From contig NZ_LGIQ01000011.1 of the NCBI RefSeq assembly GCF_001187725.1, forward strand, positions 310,001-374,000: a stretch of DNA of 64,000 nucleotides. The letters run 5' to 3'. The DNA comes from Brevibacillus reuszeri (lineage in GTDB: Bacteria; Bacillota; Bacilli; Brevibacillales; Brevibacillaceae). Shown in pieces: positions 1 to 9,349 of the stretch. Each line of letters starts with the position of its first letter. Positions within the stretch are counted from its first letter, which is position 1. Made by a program: the position numbers and the translations under genes. The notes under the pieces were generated by a model, which was not told the origin of the DNA, did no database searches, and worked only from the letters and a program-made list of their open reading frames with translations.

Positions 1-112
1 CCCCATTGGAGCCGATCAGCGTCACGACCTCCCCTTCGTTTACTTCAAGCGATACATCGCGAACCGCCTGAATCCCTCCATAGGATACATGCAGCTGTTC
101 AATTCGCAGCAC
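1..112 (-). CDS. livF: Branched-chain amino acid-type ABC transporter ATPase LivF (5' end only)
   Basis: Only the first 37 codons lie in the window. They read VLRIEQLHVSYGG... and run into the start of a Walker A motif (LIGSNG) at the window edge. The GTG start at 112 is preceded by a strong GGAGGGGGTGA ribosome binding site and overlaps the end of livG by 14 bases, so the two are translationally coupled. LivF is the second ATPase of HAAT-family amino-acid importers and works as a dimer with LivG on the LivHM permease. It is the last gene of the hut operon seen here; the rest lies outside the window. Confidence 0.85.
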   Translation of the reverse strand, partial: MLRIEQLHVSYGGIQAVRDVSLEVNEGEVVTLIGSNG

Positions 113-884
113 TATGAGTCACCCCCTCCACATCTACCTTGCCGATGTATGCCTCGATGACCTCCTGATTGGAAATGACCACTTCTGGAATATCGTCAGC
201 AATTTTGACTCCATGATCCAGCACAGCGATCCGATCACATAGCCCTGTCACCATCGTCACGTTATGCTCGATCAGGATGACCGTTGTCCCATTCTGCCTG
301 ATTTTTCGGATGAGCGCTGTCATTTCCTGTACTTCCTCCGCATTCATCCCGGCTGTCGGTTCGTCCAGAAGCAGCATTTTGGGCCTTACAACGAGCGCTC
401 TGGCAATCTCCACCCGGCGTTGATTCCCGTAGGAAAGGCTCCCTGCCTCCAGCTGTTCAAAGTCTGCAAGACCAACCAGCTCCAGCAGACGTTGGCTTTC
501 TGCATGGACGAACGCTTCCTCCTCTTTTGCAGTGCGCAGACCCAAAATTGCTGCCCACAATCCGCTGGACGTTTTACCGAACATCCCCAGCTTCACATTG
601 TCCAGGACAGATTCTTCCTTCAGCAAACGGATGTTTTGAAACGTCCTGGATATCCCGCTTTTGGCAATGCGATACGGCTTTAATCCGTGAATCGGCTCGC
701 CCTCAAACATGATGGTGCCAGCATCCGGCTTGTAAATCCCCGTCAGGATGTTAAAAAAGGTCGTCTTGCCTGCCCCGTTTGGTCCGATCAAGCCAAAAAT
801 CTCGCCCTGGTTCACTTGCAGGCTCACCTGATCCACTGCAATCAATCCCCCGAAGCGCTTCATGATTCCTTCGATTTTAAGCAA
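99..884 (-). CDS. livG: Branched-chain amino acid-type ABC transporter ATPase LivG
   Basis: A cytoplasmic ABC ATPase of about 261 residues. Walker A is GPNGAGKT, the signature is SYGNQRR, Walker B is MLLLDEPTAGM, and the H-loop follows in LIEHN. The C-terminal extension with a GxxIADDxPxxV pattern is typical of the LivG family. The frame stays open upstream to 959, but that part overlaps livM. I chose the TTG at 884 because AAGGGTGG lies exactly 8 bases before it and the product then starts MLKIEGIMKRFGG, the usual LivG start; GTG at 893 is an alternative. It overlaps livM by 8 bases. Placed in a histidine operon, it probably energises uptake of histidine, urocanate or a related ligand; the substrate is inference. 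Confidence 0.9.
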   Translation of the reverse strand: MLKIEGIMKRFGGLIAVDQVSLQVNQGEIFGLIGPNGAGKTTFFNILTGIYKPDAGTIMFEGEPIHGLKPYRIAKSGISRTFQNIRLLKEESVLDNVKLGMFGKTSSGLWAAILGLRTAKEEEAFVHAESQRLLELVGLADFEQLEAGSLSYGNQRRVEIARALVVRPKMLLLDEPTAGMNAEEVQEMTALIRKIRQNGTTVILIEHNVTMVTGLCDRIAVLDHGVKIADDIPEVVISNQEVIEAYIGKVDVEGVTHSAAN

Positions 885-1824
885 CCTGATCACCACCCTT
901 GATCGACGTTTCCTTGCCTGCCGAGTAGCGCTTCCTTTTTTTAAAGGCAGTCTTCCCAAACAAGCCTTTTGGATGGTAGCGCATCACAATAACCATCAAC
1001 AGGCCATAGATCATCATCTTGTACATGTCGAGGTTCTGCATATTCATAAAATCAAGCTTGAACAAGCGAAACAGCTCGGGCAAGAGGTACAACACACTGA
1101 CACCAAGCAGGGTACCGCGAATACTGCCTAGTCCGCCCAGCACCACCATGCTAAGTACGGTTACGGAGATCGTAAAGCCAAACGATTCTGCACTAATATA
1201 CGATGCCTTGTGGGCAAAAAGCGCCCCAGCCGCTCCTGCATACGCCCCGCCTATGGCAAACACCAGCACTTTGTAGTAGGTCGTGTTAATGCCCATCGCT
1301 TGTGCCACCATCTCATCCTCACGTATCGTCATCCATGCCCGTCCGATACGGGATTTCGTCATCTTCTGCATCACGAAAATTCCCGCCAGCAGCACCACCA
1401 CGACCAGCACCAGATAGCCTACATTTTTAAGCTCCACCCCAAAAAGCGAGGGAACAGGGATAGAATCGATCCCGTAAGCTCCTCCTGTGATTTCCGCATT
1501 TTTAAAAAAGGATTGGGCGATCAACCCAAGTCCGAGCGTCGTAATCGCTAAAAAATCCTCTCTCACCCGCAGGCTGGGCAGACCCAAAATCGCACTGATG
1601 ACAAACGTGATGACCACAGCAATCCCCATCGAAGCCCACGAATTCATACCGTATGTGACCGACAGAATCGCAGAGCTATAGGCTCCGATGCCGTAAAAGG
1701 CTGCGTGCCCAAGCGATACCTGTCCCGCATAGCCCGTAATCAGGTTCAAGCCGAGCCCTAACAGGAGATAGATGATCAAAAAGACGACAATATCGACGTA
1801 ATACGGATTCAACATGTCATCCAT
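877..1824 (-). CDS. livM: Branched-chain amino acid-type ABC permease LivM
   Basis: An integral membrane permease of about 315 residues with 8 to 10 hydrophobic helices and the family hallmarks GYAGQVSLGHAAFYGIGAY near the N-terminus and VLGGLGSIRGTLLG near the C-terminus (EAA-like cytoplasmic loop). The start at 1824 (MDDMLNPYYVD) follows AGGTGAT by 7 bases, a better site than the GTG at 1836. The gap to livH is 12 bases. With LivH it forms the transmembrane channel of the importer fed by the two lipoprotein binding proteins upstream in the operon. Confidence 0.9.
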   Translation of the reverse strand: MDDMLNPYYVDIVVFLIIYLLLGLGLNLITGYAGQVSLGHAAFYGIGAYSSAILSVTYGMNSWASMGIAVVITFVISAILGLPSLRVREDFLAITTLGLGLIAQSFFKNAEITGGAYGIDSIPVPSLFGVELKNVGYLVLVVVVLLAGIFVMQKMTKSRIGRAWMTIREDEMVAQAMGINTTYYKVLVFAIGGAYAGAAGALFAHKASYISAESFGFTISVTVLSMVVLGGLGSIRGTLLGVSVLYLLPELFRLFKLDFMNMQNLDMYKMMIYGLLMVIVMRYHPKGLFGKTAFKKRKRYSAGKETSIKGGDQVA

Positions 1825-1836
1825 CAGATTCATCAC

Positions 1837-2718
1837 CTACACTTTCTCAATATGCTTACCAAATAACCCAGATGGTTTGATCAGCAATATCATAATAAGA
1901 ATCACAAACGCAATCGCGTCTTTATCTATCACGAGGTCAGTCATGAAGCCGTCACTAAGCGACTCCACAACCCCAAGCAGCAGACCGCCGACGATCGTAC
2001 CGCGTATGGAACCAAGTCCGCCAAGCACGACTACACAAAATGCCTTCAAACCAGGCAGTGCCCCCATCGTTGGTGAAATCGAGTTAAAATTGATGGCAAC
2101 GAGAACCCCTGCAACCGCAGCTAAAGCCGAGCCCAGCATGAAGGTGACAGCGACCACCCGGTTGACATTGATCCCCATCAACGATGCCGCCCGAATATCC
2201 TGGGCGGCCGCCTGAATCGCGATCCCCAGCTTGGTCAGCTTGAGAAAGGCGTACAGCAAGCCTAGACAAACCACCCCTGCGATGATGATGTACAGCTTTG
2301 TGTTCGTAATCGTGATCGAATCTGTGAGCGTGATGATCGAGGTTGTTATTCCCGTTTCCGGAAAAGCGCGCGAATCGGAGGTAAACATCACCTGAAAGAC
2401 ATTTTCCAGGAAAATCGAAATACCGACCCCGCTAATCAGCGTCGTGATCGGATGCGTTCCTCGCAGCGGACGATAAGCAAAACGCTCAATGCCCATACCG
2501 ACAATCCCCGATACGACCATGGCCAAAAGCAGAGCAACTGCAAAAGGAAGCTGCAAGTACAAAATACCGATCATGGCTGCAAAGGCTCCGATCATGTAAA
2601 TGACGCCATGCGCAAAATGGAGCAGTCTCAAGACGCCATACACCATCGTAAGGCCAAGCGCGATCAGGACATAATGAAAGCCTAGTGCTATGCCATTAAG
2701 CAGTTGTTGAGCAAGCAT
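1837..2718 (-). CDS. livH: Branched-chain amino acid-type ABC permease LivH
   Basis: A 293-residue inner-membrane permease starting MLAQQLLNGIALGFHYVLIALGLTMVYG, the canonical LivH N-terminus, and carrying VVLGGLGSIRGTIVGG near the C-terminus. The ATG at 2718 has AAGGGGTGA 8 bases upstream. The open frame reaches 2814, but the extra 32 residues lack family similarity and a good ribosome binding site. It lies between the binding-protein gene (104-base gap) and livM (12-base gap) on the same strand, so it is part of the hut transcript. Confidence 0.9.
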   Translation of the reverse strand: MLAQQLLNGIALGFHYVLIALGLTMVYGVLRLLHFAHGVIYMIGAFAAMIGILYLQLPFAVALLLAMVVSGIVGMGIERFAYRPLRGTHPITTLISGVGISIFLENVFQVMFTSDSRAFPETGITTSIITLTDSITITNTKLYIIIAGVVCLGLLYAFLKLTKLGIAIQAAAQDIRAASLMGINVNRVVAVTFMLGSALAAVAGVLVAINFNSISPTMGALPGLKAFCVVVLGGLGSIRGTIVGGLLLGVVESLSDGFMTDLVIDKDAIAFVILIMILLIKPSGLFGKHIEKV

Positions 2719-2822
2719 ACCTCGCTTCACCCCTTTTCTAAAAAATGGAAACAACTGTTGAATTGCCAAAAAGAGGACCAGCCGATTAGTCCTCTTTCCC
2801 CACATATCGCTCACAGATTGGT

Positions 2823-3974
2823 TCAGTTGTATACCTTCGAATGGACGAATTGGAACTTTCCATCCTTGATCGTCATAAAAATGACCGGCTTGATGACCTC
2901 ATGATCGGCTCCAAACGTTATTTTTCCCGAGGTACCCTCAAAATCTTTCGTTTCGTTGATCGCTTTGGCGAGCTGCTCCTTGTCGGTCCCCACCTTTTTC
3001 ATTCCTTCTAAAATGACCATTGCGGCATCATAGCTTTGGGACGCCAGCATACCAGGCTCACTCTTGTATTTCGCCGTATAGTCTTTGACAAATTTCTGGA
3101 CAATGTCGCGCTGATCCGATGTGTAGAATGAGGTCGTAAAGGTAGAGTCCTCTGTGTTTGATTTCCCCAGCTCCAAATATTTCGGAGAATCAAATCCGTC
3201 CACGCCCAATAGCTGCGCACTGATTCCTGCTTCTTTGGCCTGCTGAACGATAGCCGCAGCCTCGTTGTAATATCCCACTACATAAAGCGCATCTGGATTC
3301 ACTGCCTTTATCGCTGTTAAAAGTGAGCTGAAATCCTTGTCTCCCATCTTGAACGGCTTGTCGATCGCCACTTTTGCCCCAAGCTTCTCTACCTCGATTT
3401 TGAATGCGCCGTAAATGGATTTTCCGTAGTCAATGTTCACGTAGAGGACTGCAATATTTTTCTTCTTCAGGTCATTTACTGCGTAATCGGCCATTGCTTT
3501 GCCCTGGATATCACCCGTATAAATCACTCGATTGACGTAGTCTCCCCCTGTGGTAATGTCCGGATGAACGGCGTACGCGACAACCATCGGGATTTTGGCT
3601 TCTTGCACTTTAGGAGCAACCGTTTTGGCAGGGCCGCTGTAGGCTCCATTCACAATCGCTACTACTTTGTCGCTGTTGATTAATTTTTGCACAGCTTTGA
3701 GCGCTTCTTCCGGCTTGCCTTGGTCATCCTCAGTGACGAGCTGAACTTGCTTGCCGCCTATCCCTCCAGCAGCATTCACCTGCTCGACAGCAAGCAGTGC
3801 AGCGTCCCGACTGAGCGTACCATCTGTTGCCGTAGGACCGGTTAACGGTCCGAACCAGCCCACTTTGATCGTATTCGCATCTGCTGACGAGCTGGCAGAG
3901 TTACTCCCCGCACATCCTGTTACGAGAAGTGCCACTCCCAAAAAGGCGGCGAATAATCCATTCCGTTTTTTCAA
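2823..3974 (-). CDS. LivJ-type lipoprotein substrate-binding protein (first of two in the hut operon)
   Basis: A periplasmic-binding-protein type I receptor of about 383 residues. A lipoprotein signal ends LLVTGC, putting the lipidated Cys near residue 21, followed by a Ser-rich tether. The mature part opens IKVGWFGPLTGP and contains the KAVQKLINSDKVVAIVNGAYSG region typical of LivJ/LivK. The TTG at 3974 (LKKRNGLFAA) is preferred because AAAGGGGGAAGG precedes it; an ATG at 4007 would add 11 hydrophilic residues before the signal peptide. It feeds LivHMGF just downstream. The ligand is not visible from sequence; histidine or a breakdown intermediate is likely from context. Confidence 0.88.
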   Translation of the reverse strand: MKKRNGLFAAFLGVALLVTGCAGSNSASSSADANTIKVGWFGPLTGPTATDGTLSRDAALLAVEQVNAAGGIGGKQVQLVTEDDQGKPEEALKAVQKLINSDKVVAIVNGAYSGPAKTVAPKVQEAKIPMVVAYAVHPDITTGGDYVNRVIYTGDIQGKAMADYAVNDLKKKNIAVLYVNIDYGKSIYGAFKIEVEKLGAKVAIDKPFKMGDKDFSSLLTAIKAVNPDALYVVGYYNEAAAIVQQAKEAGISAQLLGVDGFDSPKYLELGKSNTEDSTFTTSFYTSDQRDIVQKFVKDYTAKYKSEPGMLASQSYDAAMVILEGMKKVGTDKEQLAKAINETKDFEGTSGKITFGADHEVIKPVIFMTIKDGKFQFVHSKVYN

Positions 3975-4022
3975 CGCGCCTTCCCCCTTTAGTGGATTTA
4001 TTCGCAAAATATTCCGACATAT

Positions 4023-5546
4023 CTACACAATCGCTTCTGCTAGCAATGCCTGCGCAAGTATTTCAATCTGCTCACTGATCGCTGTATCCGTCGTAAGTGG
4101 TGGGATGATTTCTCGTACCCACTCCAGGTGCTGGCGTGTTCGCGGTGCCAGGTCATCCTCTGCTTGCTGCAAATAAATCGCTTGAGAAGCGCAAATCATT
4201 TCGATGGCAATAACACGAGCCGCATTTGCAATGATTTCACGTGATTGACGTGCTGCAATCGTACCCATGCTGACATGGTCTTCCTGATTCGCCGAGGACG
4301 GAATCGAATCGACGCTGGCGGGATGGGCGAGCACTTTATTTTCCGAGACAAGTGCGGCAGCTGCATACTGGGCAACCATCAATCCACACTCTAGTCCGGG
4401 ATTGGGTGCGAGGAACGGGGATAAACCGCTTAGCTGCGGATTCACCAGTCTTTCGATTCTACGCTCGGAAATATTGGCCCACTCAGCAGCGGCGATTTTG
4501 AGCAAATCCATCGCCAAAGCAATCGGTTGACCGTGGAATTGCCCACCCGAGAGAACACGTCCATCCTCCAGCACGATCGGGTTGTCCGTCGTCGCATTCA
4601 TCTCCGTCAAAATTTTATCTTCGGCGTACCCCCACGCCTGCCAGGAAGCGCCATGTACTTGCGGAATGCAACGAATCGAGTAGGCATCCTGTACGCGCAG
4701 CTCCCCCTGCTGGGTAATTCTGCGACTGCCGTCCAGCCACGTTCGAATACGTCCTGCTACCAGCTCCAGCTCCTTGTGCGGACGAGTCGCCAGCAGTTCA
4801 GGCGAAAAGGCATCGATGATCCCGCGCAGCGCTTCCATCGTCAGGCAAGCAGCCATATCCGCAGCCAGCCCGAGATGCTCCGCCTCGGTAATCGCGATCG
4901 CTCCCACCCCTGTCATACATTGTGTCCCGTTAATCAACGCCAAGCCTTCTTTGGCACCAAGCTTGACTGCGGCAAGTCCAGCCCGCTCTAATGCCACTTT
5001 TCCAGGCAGCCTCTCCCCCTCGTATTCCGCGTATCCTTCTCCAACGAGAATCAGCGCCATATGAGCCAAAGGAGCCAAATCTCCACTTGCACCAAGCGAT
5101 CCTTTGGAAGGGACGATAGGATGAATCCCACGATTCAGGCAATCGACCAAAAGCTGCAAGGTTTCCGCCCGGATTCCGGAATAGCCTTTGGCCAGCGCAT
5201 TCGCACGCAGGACAAGCATCGCCCGAACAACGGATGCAGGCAGTGGTTCTCCTACGCCAACCGCATCGGCACGCAAGAGATTCAATTGCAAAAGGCCAAC
5301 GTCTTCTGCATCAATGCTCACGTCGCTCAGCTTTCCAAAGCCTGTGTTGACGCCATAGATGATTTTCCCTGCGGCTACCTGCTCTTCGATTCGTCTGCGG
5401 CTTTCATGTACGCGAATCCACGCTTCCTCCGATATGACGCACGCAGCCTTTCTCTCCACAATCAGGCGCAGCTCGGCACGGCTCAGCCGATCTCCGTCTA
5501 GCTCTACTACTTCTACCTGTTCTGCTTGTGTCACTGGCTCATCCAT
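4023..5546 (-). CDS. hutH: Histidine ammonia-lyase
   Basis: Cytosolic enzyme that deaminates L-histidine to trans-urocanate and ammonia, the first step of histidine breakdown. The 507-residue length is normal. The MIO cofactor triad Ala153-Ser154-Gly155 is intact in GSLGASGDLAPLAH, and the catalytic tyrosine lies in YGVNTGFG (Tyr64). The C-terminal half has the expected SSANQEDHVSMG motif. ATG at 5546 has GAGGGAAAGG upstream. It sits unusually between two LivJ-like binding-protein genes rather than beside hutU or hutI, but all lie on one strand with gaps of about 20 to 50 bases. Confidence 0.97.
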   Translation of the reverse strand: MDEPVTQAEQVEVVELDGDRLSRAELRLIVERKAACVISEEAWIRVHESRRRIEEQVAAGKIIYGVNTGFGKLSDVSIDAEDVGLLQLNLLRADAVGVGEPLPASVVRAMLVLRANALAKGYSGIRAETLQLLVDCLNRGIHPIVPSKGSLGASGDLAPLAHMALILVGEGYAEYEGERLPGKVALERAGLAAVKLGAKEGLALINGTQCMTGVGAIAITEAEHLGLAADMAACLTMEALRGIIDAFSPELLATRPHKELELVAGRIRTWLDGSRRITQQGELRVQDAYSIRCIPQVHGASWQAWGYAEDKILTEMNATTDNPIVLEDGRVLSGGQFHGQPIALAMDLLKIAAAEWANISERRIERLVNPQLSGLSPFLAPNPGLECGLMVAQYAAAALVSENKVLAHPASVDSIPSSANQEDHVSMGTIAARQSREIIANAARVIAIEMICASQAIYLQQAEDDLAPRTRQHLEWVREIIPPLTTDTAISEQIEILAQALLAEAIV

Positions 5547-5565
5547 TCCTTTCCCTCGATCCTGA

Positions 5566-6804
5566 TTACTCTACCTTGCCTACATATACGGACTTGTCGT
5601 GCTCGTATTTGAATATAAATACGTCGGCGCTTTGGTTATCCCCTTTGCCGTCAAAAGTGACCCTCGTAAACTGTCCCTGAAAGTCCTTTGTCTTGTGAAC
5701 CGCTTCTAGCACCTGTTCTCTCGTAGGCTTTTTACCGCCATTTGCTTTGATCGCTTCGAGCATGGCATTCAGCAAAAGATTCGTAGAGTCGAAGCCGTAT
5801 ACTGAGAGTGTTTCCAGCGGTTTATTCATGGCCGCTTTGTATTCCTCCGCCCATTTCTTACCCTCCTCGGTTTGCGTCACATCCCCAGAAATAGAGGTAA
5901 AAACGACACCCTCAGCAGCAGGTCCGGCAATTTTCACCATGTCAGAGGAATCAAGCCCGTCTCCGCCCATGAAAATGCCTTTGTAATTCTTTTGTCTCGC
6001 TTGCTTGACGATAATGCCTCCTTCTGGATAGTGGCCGCCGAAGTAAATCATGTCCGGATTTTTCGCCATCACCTGATTCAGCACAGCCGTATAGTCCTTC
6101 TCTCCGACCGTTACGCCTTCGTATCCGAGGACCTCGATTCCGTCTTTTTCAAATTGGGCTTTGACCTCGCCAGTCAAGCCTTGGCCGTATGAAGTTTTGT
6201 CATGGAGAATAAACACACTTTTTACCCCCAACGCCGATTTAGCGTACATCGCTGCTTTCGGTCCCTGCGCGTCATCCCTGGCTACAATGCGATGAACCGT
6301 CTTTTTGCCCTCTTCGGTCAGCTTCACCGCTGTGTTGGCAGGCGACACCATGACCAATCCGCCTTCTTCATACTTGACGGAAGCAGCAATCGCCACCCCA
6401 GAGTTCAGATGACCGACTACACCGAGCACTTCTGGATTGGAGATCAGCATCTCTGCGTTTGCTACACCCATTTTAGGATCAGCCTGGTCGTCCTGCGGAA
6501 ACAATTGCAAGTCAAAGCCCAGCTTTTTGAACTCCTCCTTCTTTTGATTCAGCGCGTATTCTGCTCCGCTTTTGATCGCATCGCCGAGAGAAGAGGAAGC
6601 TCCCGAAAGAGGGCCTTGGGTCGCAACCAAAATTTTGCCCCCTGCTTCTGCATTGCTTGTCGTGCTGCCTTCAGATGAGCTGCTTGGGCTTTGGGCAGCA
6701 GTAGCTCCGCTATTTGTCTGATTGCTTGCGGCACCACAACCTCCGAGCGCAGCACTGACGATGAACACAGCAGAAAGGATGCTTATTTTCGCATGCTTTT
6801 TCAT
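5566..6804 (-). CDS. LivJ-type lipoprotein substrate-binding protein (second of two in the hut operon)
   Basis: A second PBP-type I receptor, about 412 residues. The signal peptide MKKHAKISIL... ends in a lipobox ALGGC (Cys23) followed by a Ser/Thr-rich linker. The mature domain begins ILVATQGPLSGASSS and contains the KYEEGGLVMVSPANT and FGGHYPEGGIIVKQARQ segments seen in LivJ-type proteins. ATG at 6804 follows AAAGGGGGATC; an upstream ATG at 6864 is less likely. It is clearly not a recent copy of the other binding protein, as the linkers and many core segments differ. Two receptors for one LivHMGF permease would widen substrate range. Confidence 0.88.
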   Translation of the reverse strand: MKKHAKISILSAVFIVSAALGGCGAASNQTNSGATAAQSPSSSSEGSTTSNAEAGGKILVATQGPLSGASSSLGDAIKSGAEYALNQKKEEFKKLGFDLQLFPQDDQADPKMGVANAEMLISNPEVLGVVGHLNSGVAIAASVKYEEGGLVMVSPANTAVKLTEEGKKTVHRIVARDDAQGPKAAMYAKSALGVKSVFILHDKTSYGQGLTGEVKAQFEKDGIEVLGYEGVTVGEKDYTAVLNQVMAKNPDMIYFGGHYPEGGIIVKQARQKNYKGIFMGGDGLDSSDMVKIAGPAAEGVVFTSISGDVTQTEEGKKWAEEYKAAMNKPLETLSVYGFDSTNLLLNAMLEAIKANGGKKPTREQVLEAVHKTKDFQGQFTRVTFDGKGDNQSADVFIFKYEHDKSVYVGKVE

Positions 6805-6832
6805 ACGGCTTGATCCCCCTTTATCTGACCCT

Positions 6833-7993
6833 TTATTTTGGTTTGTGCATTTCGTACCATTCACAAATGAGTGCAGCGGCGTATTTGCCCGTATTCACCA
6901 AATTTTCGACGCTAATATGCTCCTGGAAAGAATGGATGTTACGAAAGCCGAGTCCGAGCGTGATGCAGGTCAAGCCGTTTTCATTGAGAACATTCGTATC
7001 CGCTCCGCCCAGCGTCCTCGTCAAGTAAGACTTTACGCCAATTCGCTCTGCTGCTCGAATCGCCGATTGTACGAAAGCGGAGTGGTCCGGTATAGCAAAG
7101 CCAGCATATTTTTTCTCTACACGCACATGTGCTGTGCCGCCAAGCGATTCCGCTGCCTCCGTAACCGCTGCACACATATGCTCGATTTGCTCCTGCAAGC
7201 CTGTGGCAGTAAAGCTGCGTACCTCACCGCTCACCTTGACCTTTCCCGGGATGATCGAGGTCAGCTCACCGCCCTCTATCACCCCGATGTTTGCTAGCGT
7301 CTCCTCGCTGACTTTGCCGAGCTGCATCTCGCGCAGAGCCGCTGCCGCGATCAAAATGGCATTGATTCCTTCCTCAGGATTTAGACCGATATGCGACTGC
7401 TTGCCCTCGATTTCCCACCAAATCCGACTGCTATACGGTCCTTGCAGGATGATTTGCCCAACGTCTCCGCTGCTGTCAAAAATGTAGCCGGTCTTGCTCC
7501 GCACCTTGGCGTAATCCAAATATCTGGCTCCGACCAATCCAGGCTGCTCGTAGACGGTGAGGATCAGCTCAATAGGTCCACAGCGCGCTCCTGTTTCCTG
7601 AATTACCCGAATCGCTTCGAGATAGGCTGCCAAAGCGGCGCGATCATCGGCTCCCAGTATGGTCGTTCCATCTGAGTAAATGACACCGTCTTTAATAACC
7701 GGGTTAAGCCCCTCTGTCGGCAGCACTGTATCCATATGCGTCGAAAGGAAAAGCGGCGGCAGCTCCGGGTCCGTGCCGTCCCACCAAGCGATCAGGTTGC
7801 CACAGTTACCCCCAATCCGCTTGTTGGCCTCATCGAATTGAATCGTGAACCCCATCTCGGTCAAAAGTGGTACCAAAACATCCGCCATCAGTTTCTCGTC
7901 TCCACTCGGTGCATTGATCTTGGCCAGCTGCAAGAAGCTGTCCAGCAAGCGTTCCCCGTTCACTGCTTCCGCCGCTTGAAACTGGGTTTTCAT
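6833..7993 (-). CDS. M20-family PepT-like metallopeptidase in the hut operon
   Basis: A cytosolic aminoacyl-peptidase relative of about 386 residues (PepT/YqjE-like). Zinc-site motifs are STHMDTV (His86, Asp88) and LGADDRAA (Asp116). IFDSSG (Asp173) and a C-terminal NIHSFQEHI complete the usual ligand set. The catalytic pair that is normally Glu-Glu reads Glu149-Gln150 in VYEQPGLVGA, so one usual metal ligand is changed. ATG at 7993 has AAAGGATGGGG upstream; more distal starts overlap hutI. The gap to hutI is 20 bases. A peptidase here may release histidine from dipeptides, which is inference. Confidence 0.85.
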   Translation of the reverse strand: MKTQFQAAEAVNGERLLDSFLQLAKINAPSGDEKLMADVLVPLLTEMGFTIQFDEANKRIGGNCGNLIAWWDGTDPELPPLFLSTHMDTVLPTEGLNPVIKDGVIYSDGTTILGADDRAALAAYLEAIRVIQETGARCGPIELILTVYEQPGLVGARYLDYAKVRSKTGYIFDSSGDVGQIILQGPYSSRIWWEIEGKQSHIGLNPEEGINAILIAAAALREMQLGKVSEETLANIGVIEGGELTSIIPGKVKVSGEVRSFTATGLQEQIEHMCAAVTEAAESLGGTAHVRVEKKYAGFAIPDHSAFVQSAIRAAERIGVKSYLTRTLGGADTNVLNENGLTCITLGLGFRNIHSFQEHISVENLVNTGKYAAALICEWYEMHKPK

Positions 7994-8013
7994 TTTCTTC
8001 CCCATCCTTTCTG

Positions 8014-9300
8014 TCAGACTAGATTTTCGGTCCCTTTTTCCTGATTCGTGCGATCGACGACCAGCTTCCCGCGCTTGATTACCCACTCGACAACATTGCC
8101 GCCCAGCCGATAAATCACATGCTCATAGGACGGGACATTCCAGATTTGCAGATCGGCCAGTTTTCCAGCCTCAATCGAGCCACGGTCATTCCCAAGTCCG
8201 AGCGCCATCGCACCACCAATCGTTGCCGCCCGCAGTGCTTCTGCCGGGGACATCCGATACAAACGGCAAGCGAGTGCCATCACGAACTGCATTGATTCCG
8301 TCCAGCAGCCCGGGCACAGATTGGTTGCCAGCGCGACATTCATCCCGGAATCAATCATCGCCCGCGCATCAAAGGGTCGAGGATGTCTTACCGCAAAATC
8401 GAGAGCGGGCATCAGTACGCCCGTGACCCCTGCATTCGCTAGCTTTTTCATGACAGCAGGAGGCGTGTAGTTCAGATGATCAGCCGAAACCATGCCCATC
8501 TCAGCAGCCAAGTCCGAGCCACCCACGTACGAATACGCATCCGTATGAATCTTTGGCTGAAGCCCTGCATCAGCTGCTGCCCGTAAAATTTTTTCCGATT
8601 CCTGCGCGGTAAAATGCCCATTATCGCACCAGACGTCACAATAGGTAGCGATCCCCAGTCCACTCACCCACGGAATCATCTCATCGAGCAGCACTCCCAT
8701 ATACACCTCTTTAGGAAGATGTGCTGGCCAGCCATGCGCGCCGAGAAATGTACTGACGATATCAACAGGCATCGCCTTCGCCAGCTTGGCATTAACATGG
8801 AGCATCTTGATTTCGTCGGTCGTCGTCAGGCCGTATCCGCTTTTACTTTCGACTGTCGTCGTACCAGCATGCAGCATTCTCTCCAGCCGCTCTTTGGCAG
8901 CTTGAAACAGCTGCTCTTCACTCGATTTGCTCGTCATCTCGACGGAAACCTGAATCCCAGTCTGAATTCCCAGCCGCGCCAGCTCTGCCGGATCATCAAT
9001 CGTCATTTTGGCTGCATACTCCTGCACCCTGGAGCCGCCAAAAACGAGGTGCGTATGACAATCGACGAAGCCGGGAGCAACGACCTTGCCAGTAGCATCG
9101 ATTACCTCGGCATGCTCCATGTCGACCTCCGCAGCAACCTGGTCCCTGCTCCCAACCGCAATAATCTCCTCCCCTGCGATTGCGACCCAGCCTCTCGGAA
9201 CCGTTTCAACTGAGCTGACATTGCTTCCTCGGCAGGTAACGACCTCCACAGCGTTTTGGATGATGAGGCTCGCCCGCCTTTTCTGCACCTGACTATTCAT
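8014..9300 (-). CDS. hutI: Imidazolonepropionase
   Basis: Amidohydrolase-fold enzyme that opens 4-imidazolone-5-propionate to N-formimino-L-glutamate, the third step of histidine breakdown, in the cytosol. The 428-residue protein has the metal motif PGFVDCHTHLVFGG (His82, His84), the substrate-loop KSGYGL, and the C-terminal segment AGKLADLQIWNVPSYEH seen in HutI. ATG at 9300 is preceded by TGGAGGGTAA. It follows hutU by about 90 bases that contain a hairpin, and precedes the M20 peptidase by 20 bases. No hutG is present in the visible part of the operon, so the formiminoglutamate step must be encoded elsewhere. Confidence 0.96.
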   Translation of the reverse strand: MNSQVQKRRASLIIQNAVEVVTCRGSNVSSVETVPRGWVAIAGEEIIAVGSRDQVAAEVDMEHAEVIDATGKVVAPGFVDCHTHLVFGGSRVQEYAAKMTIDDPAELARLGIQTGIQVSVEMTSKSSEEQLFQAAKERLERMLHAGTTTVESKSGYGLTTTDEIKMLHVNAKLAKAMPVDIVSTFLGAHGWPAHLPKEVYMGVLLDEMIPWVSGLGIATYCDVWCDNGHFTAQESEKILRAAADAGLQPKIHTDAYSYVGGSDLAAEMGMVSADHLNYTPPAVMKKLANAGVTGVLMPALDFAVRHPRPFDARAMIDSGMNVALATNLCPGCWTESMQFVMALACRLYRMSPAEALRAATIGGAMALGLGNDRGSIEAGKLADLQIWNVPSYEHVIYRLGGNVVEWVIKRGKLVVDRTNQEKGTENLV

Positions 9301-9349
9301 TTACCCTCCACCCCCTAGGCGGTCTGTGACACAAAAATTTATAACAGGA

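Noticed and set aside
8614..9213. A 199-codon plus-strand frame
   Set aside because: Antisense shadow of hutI, with no start signal and no family similarity; hutI is unambiguous on the minus strand.
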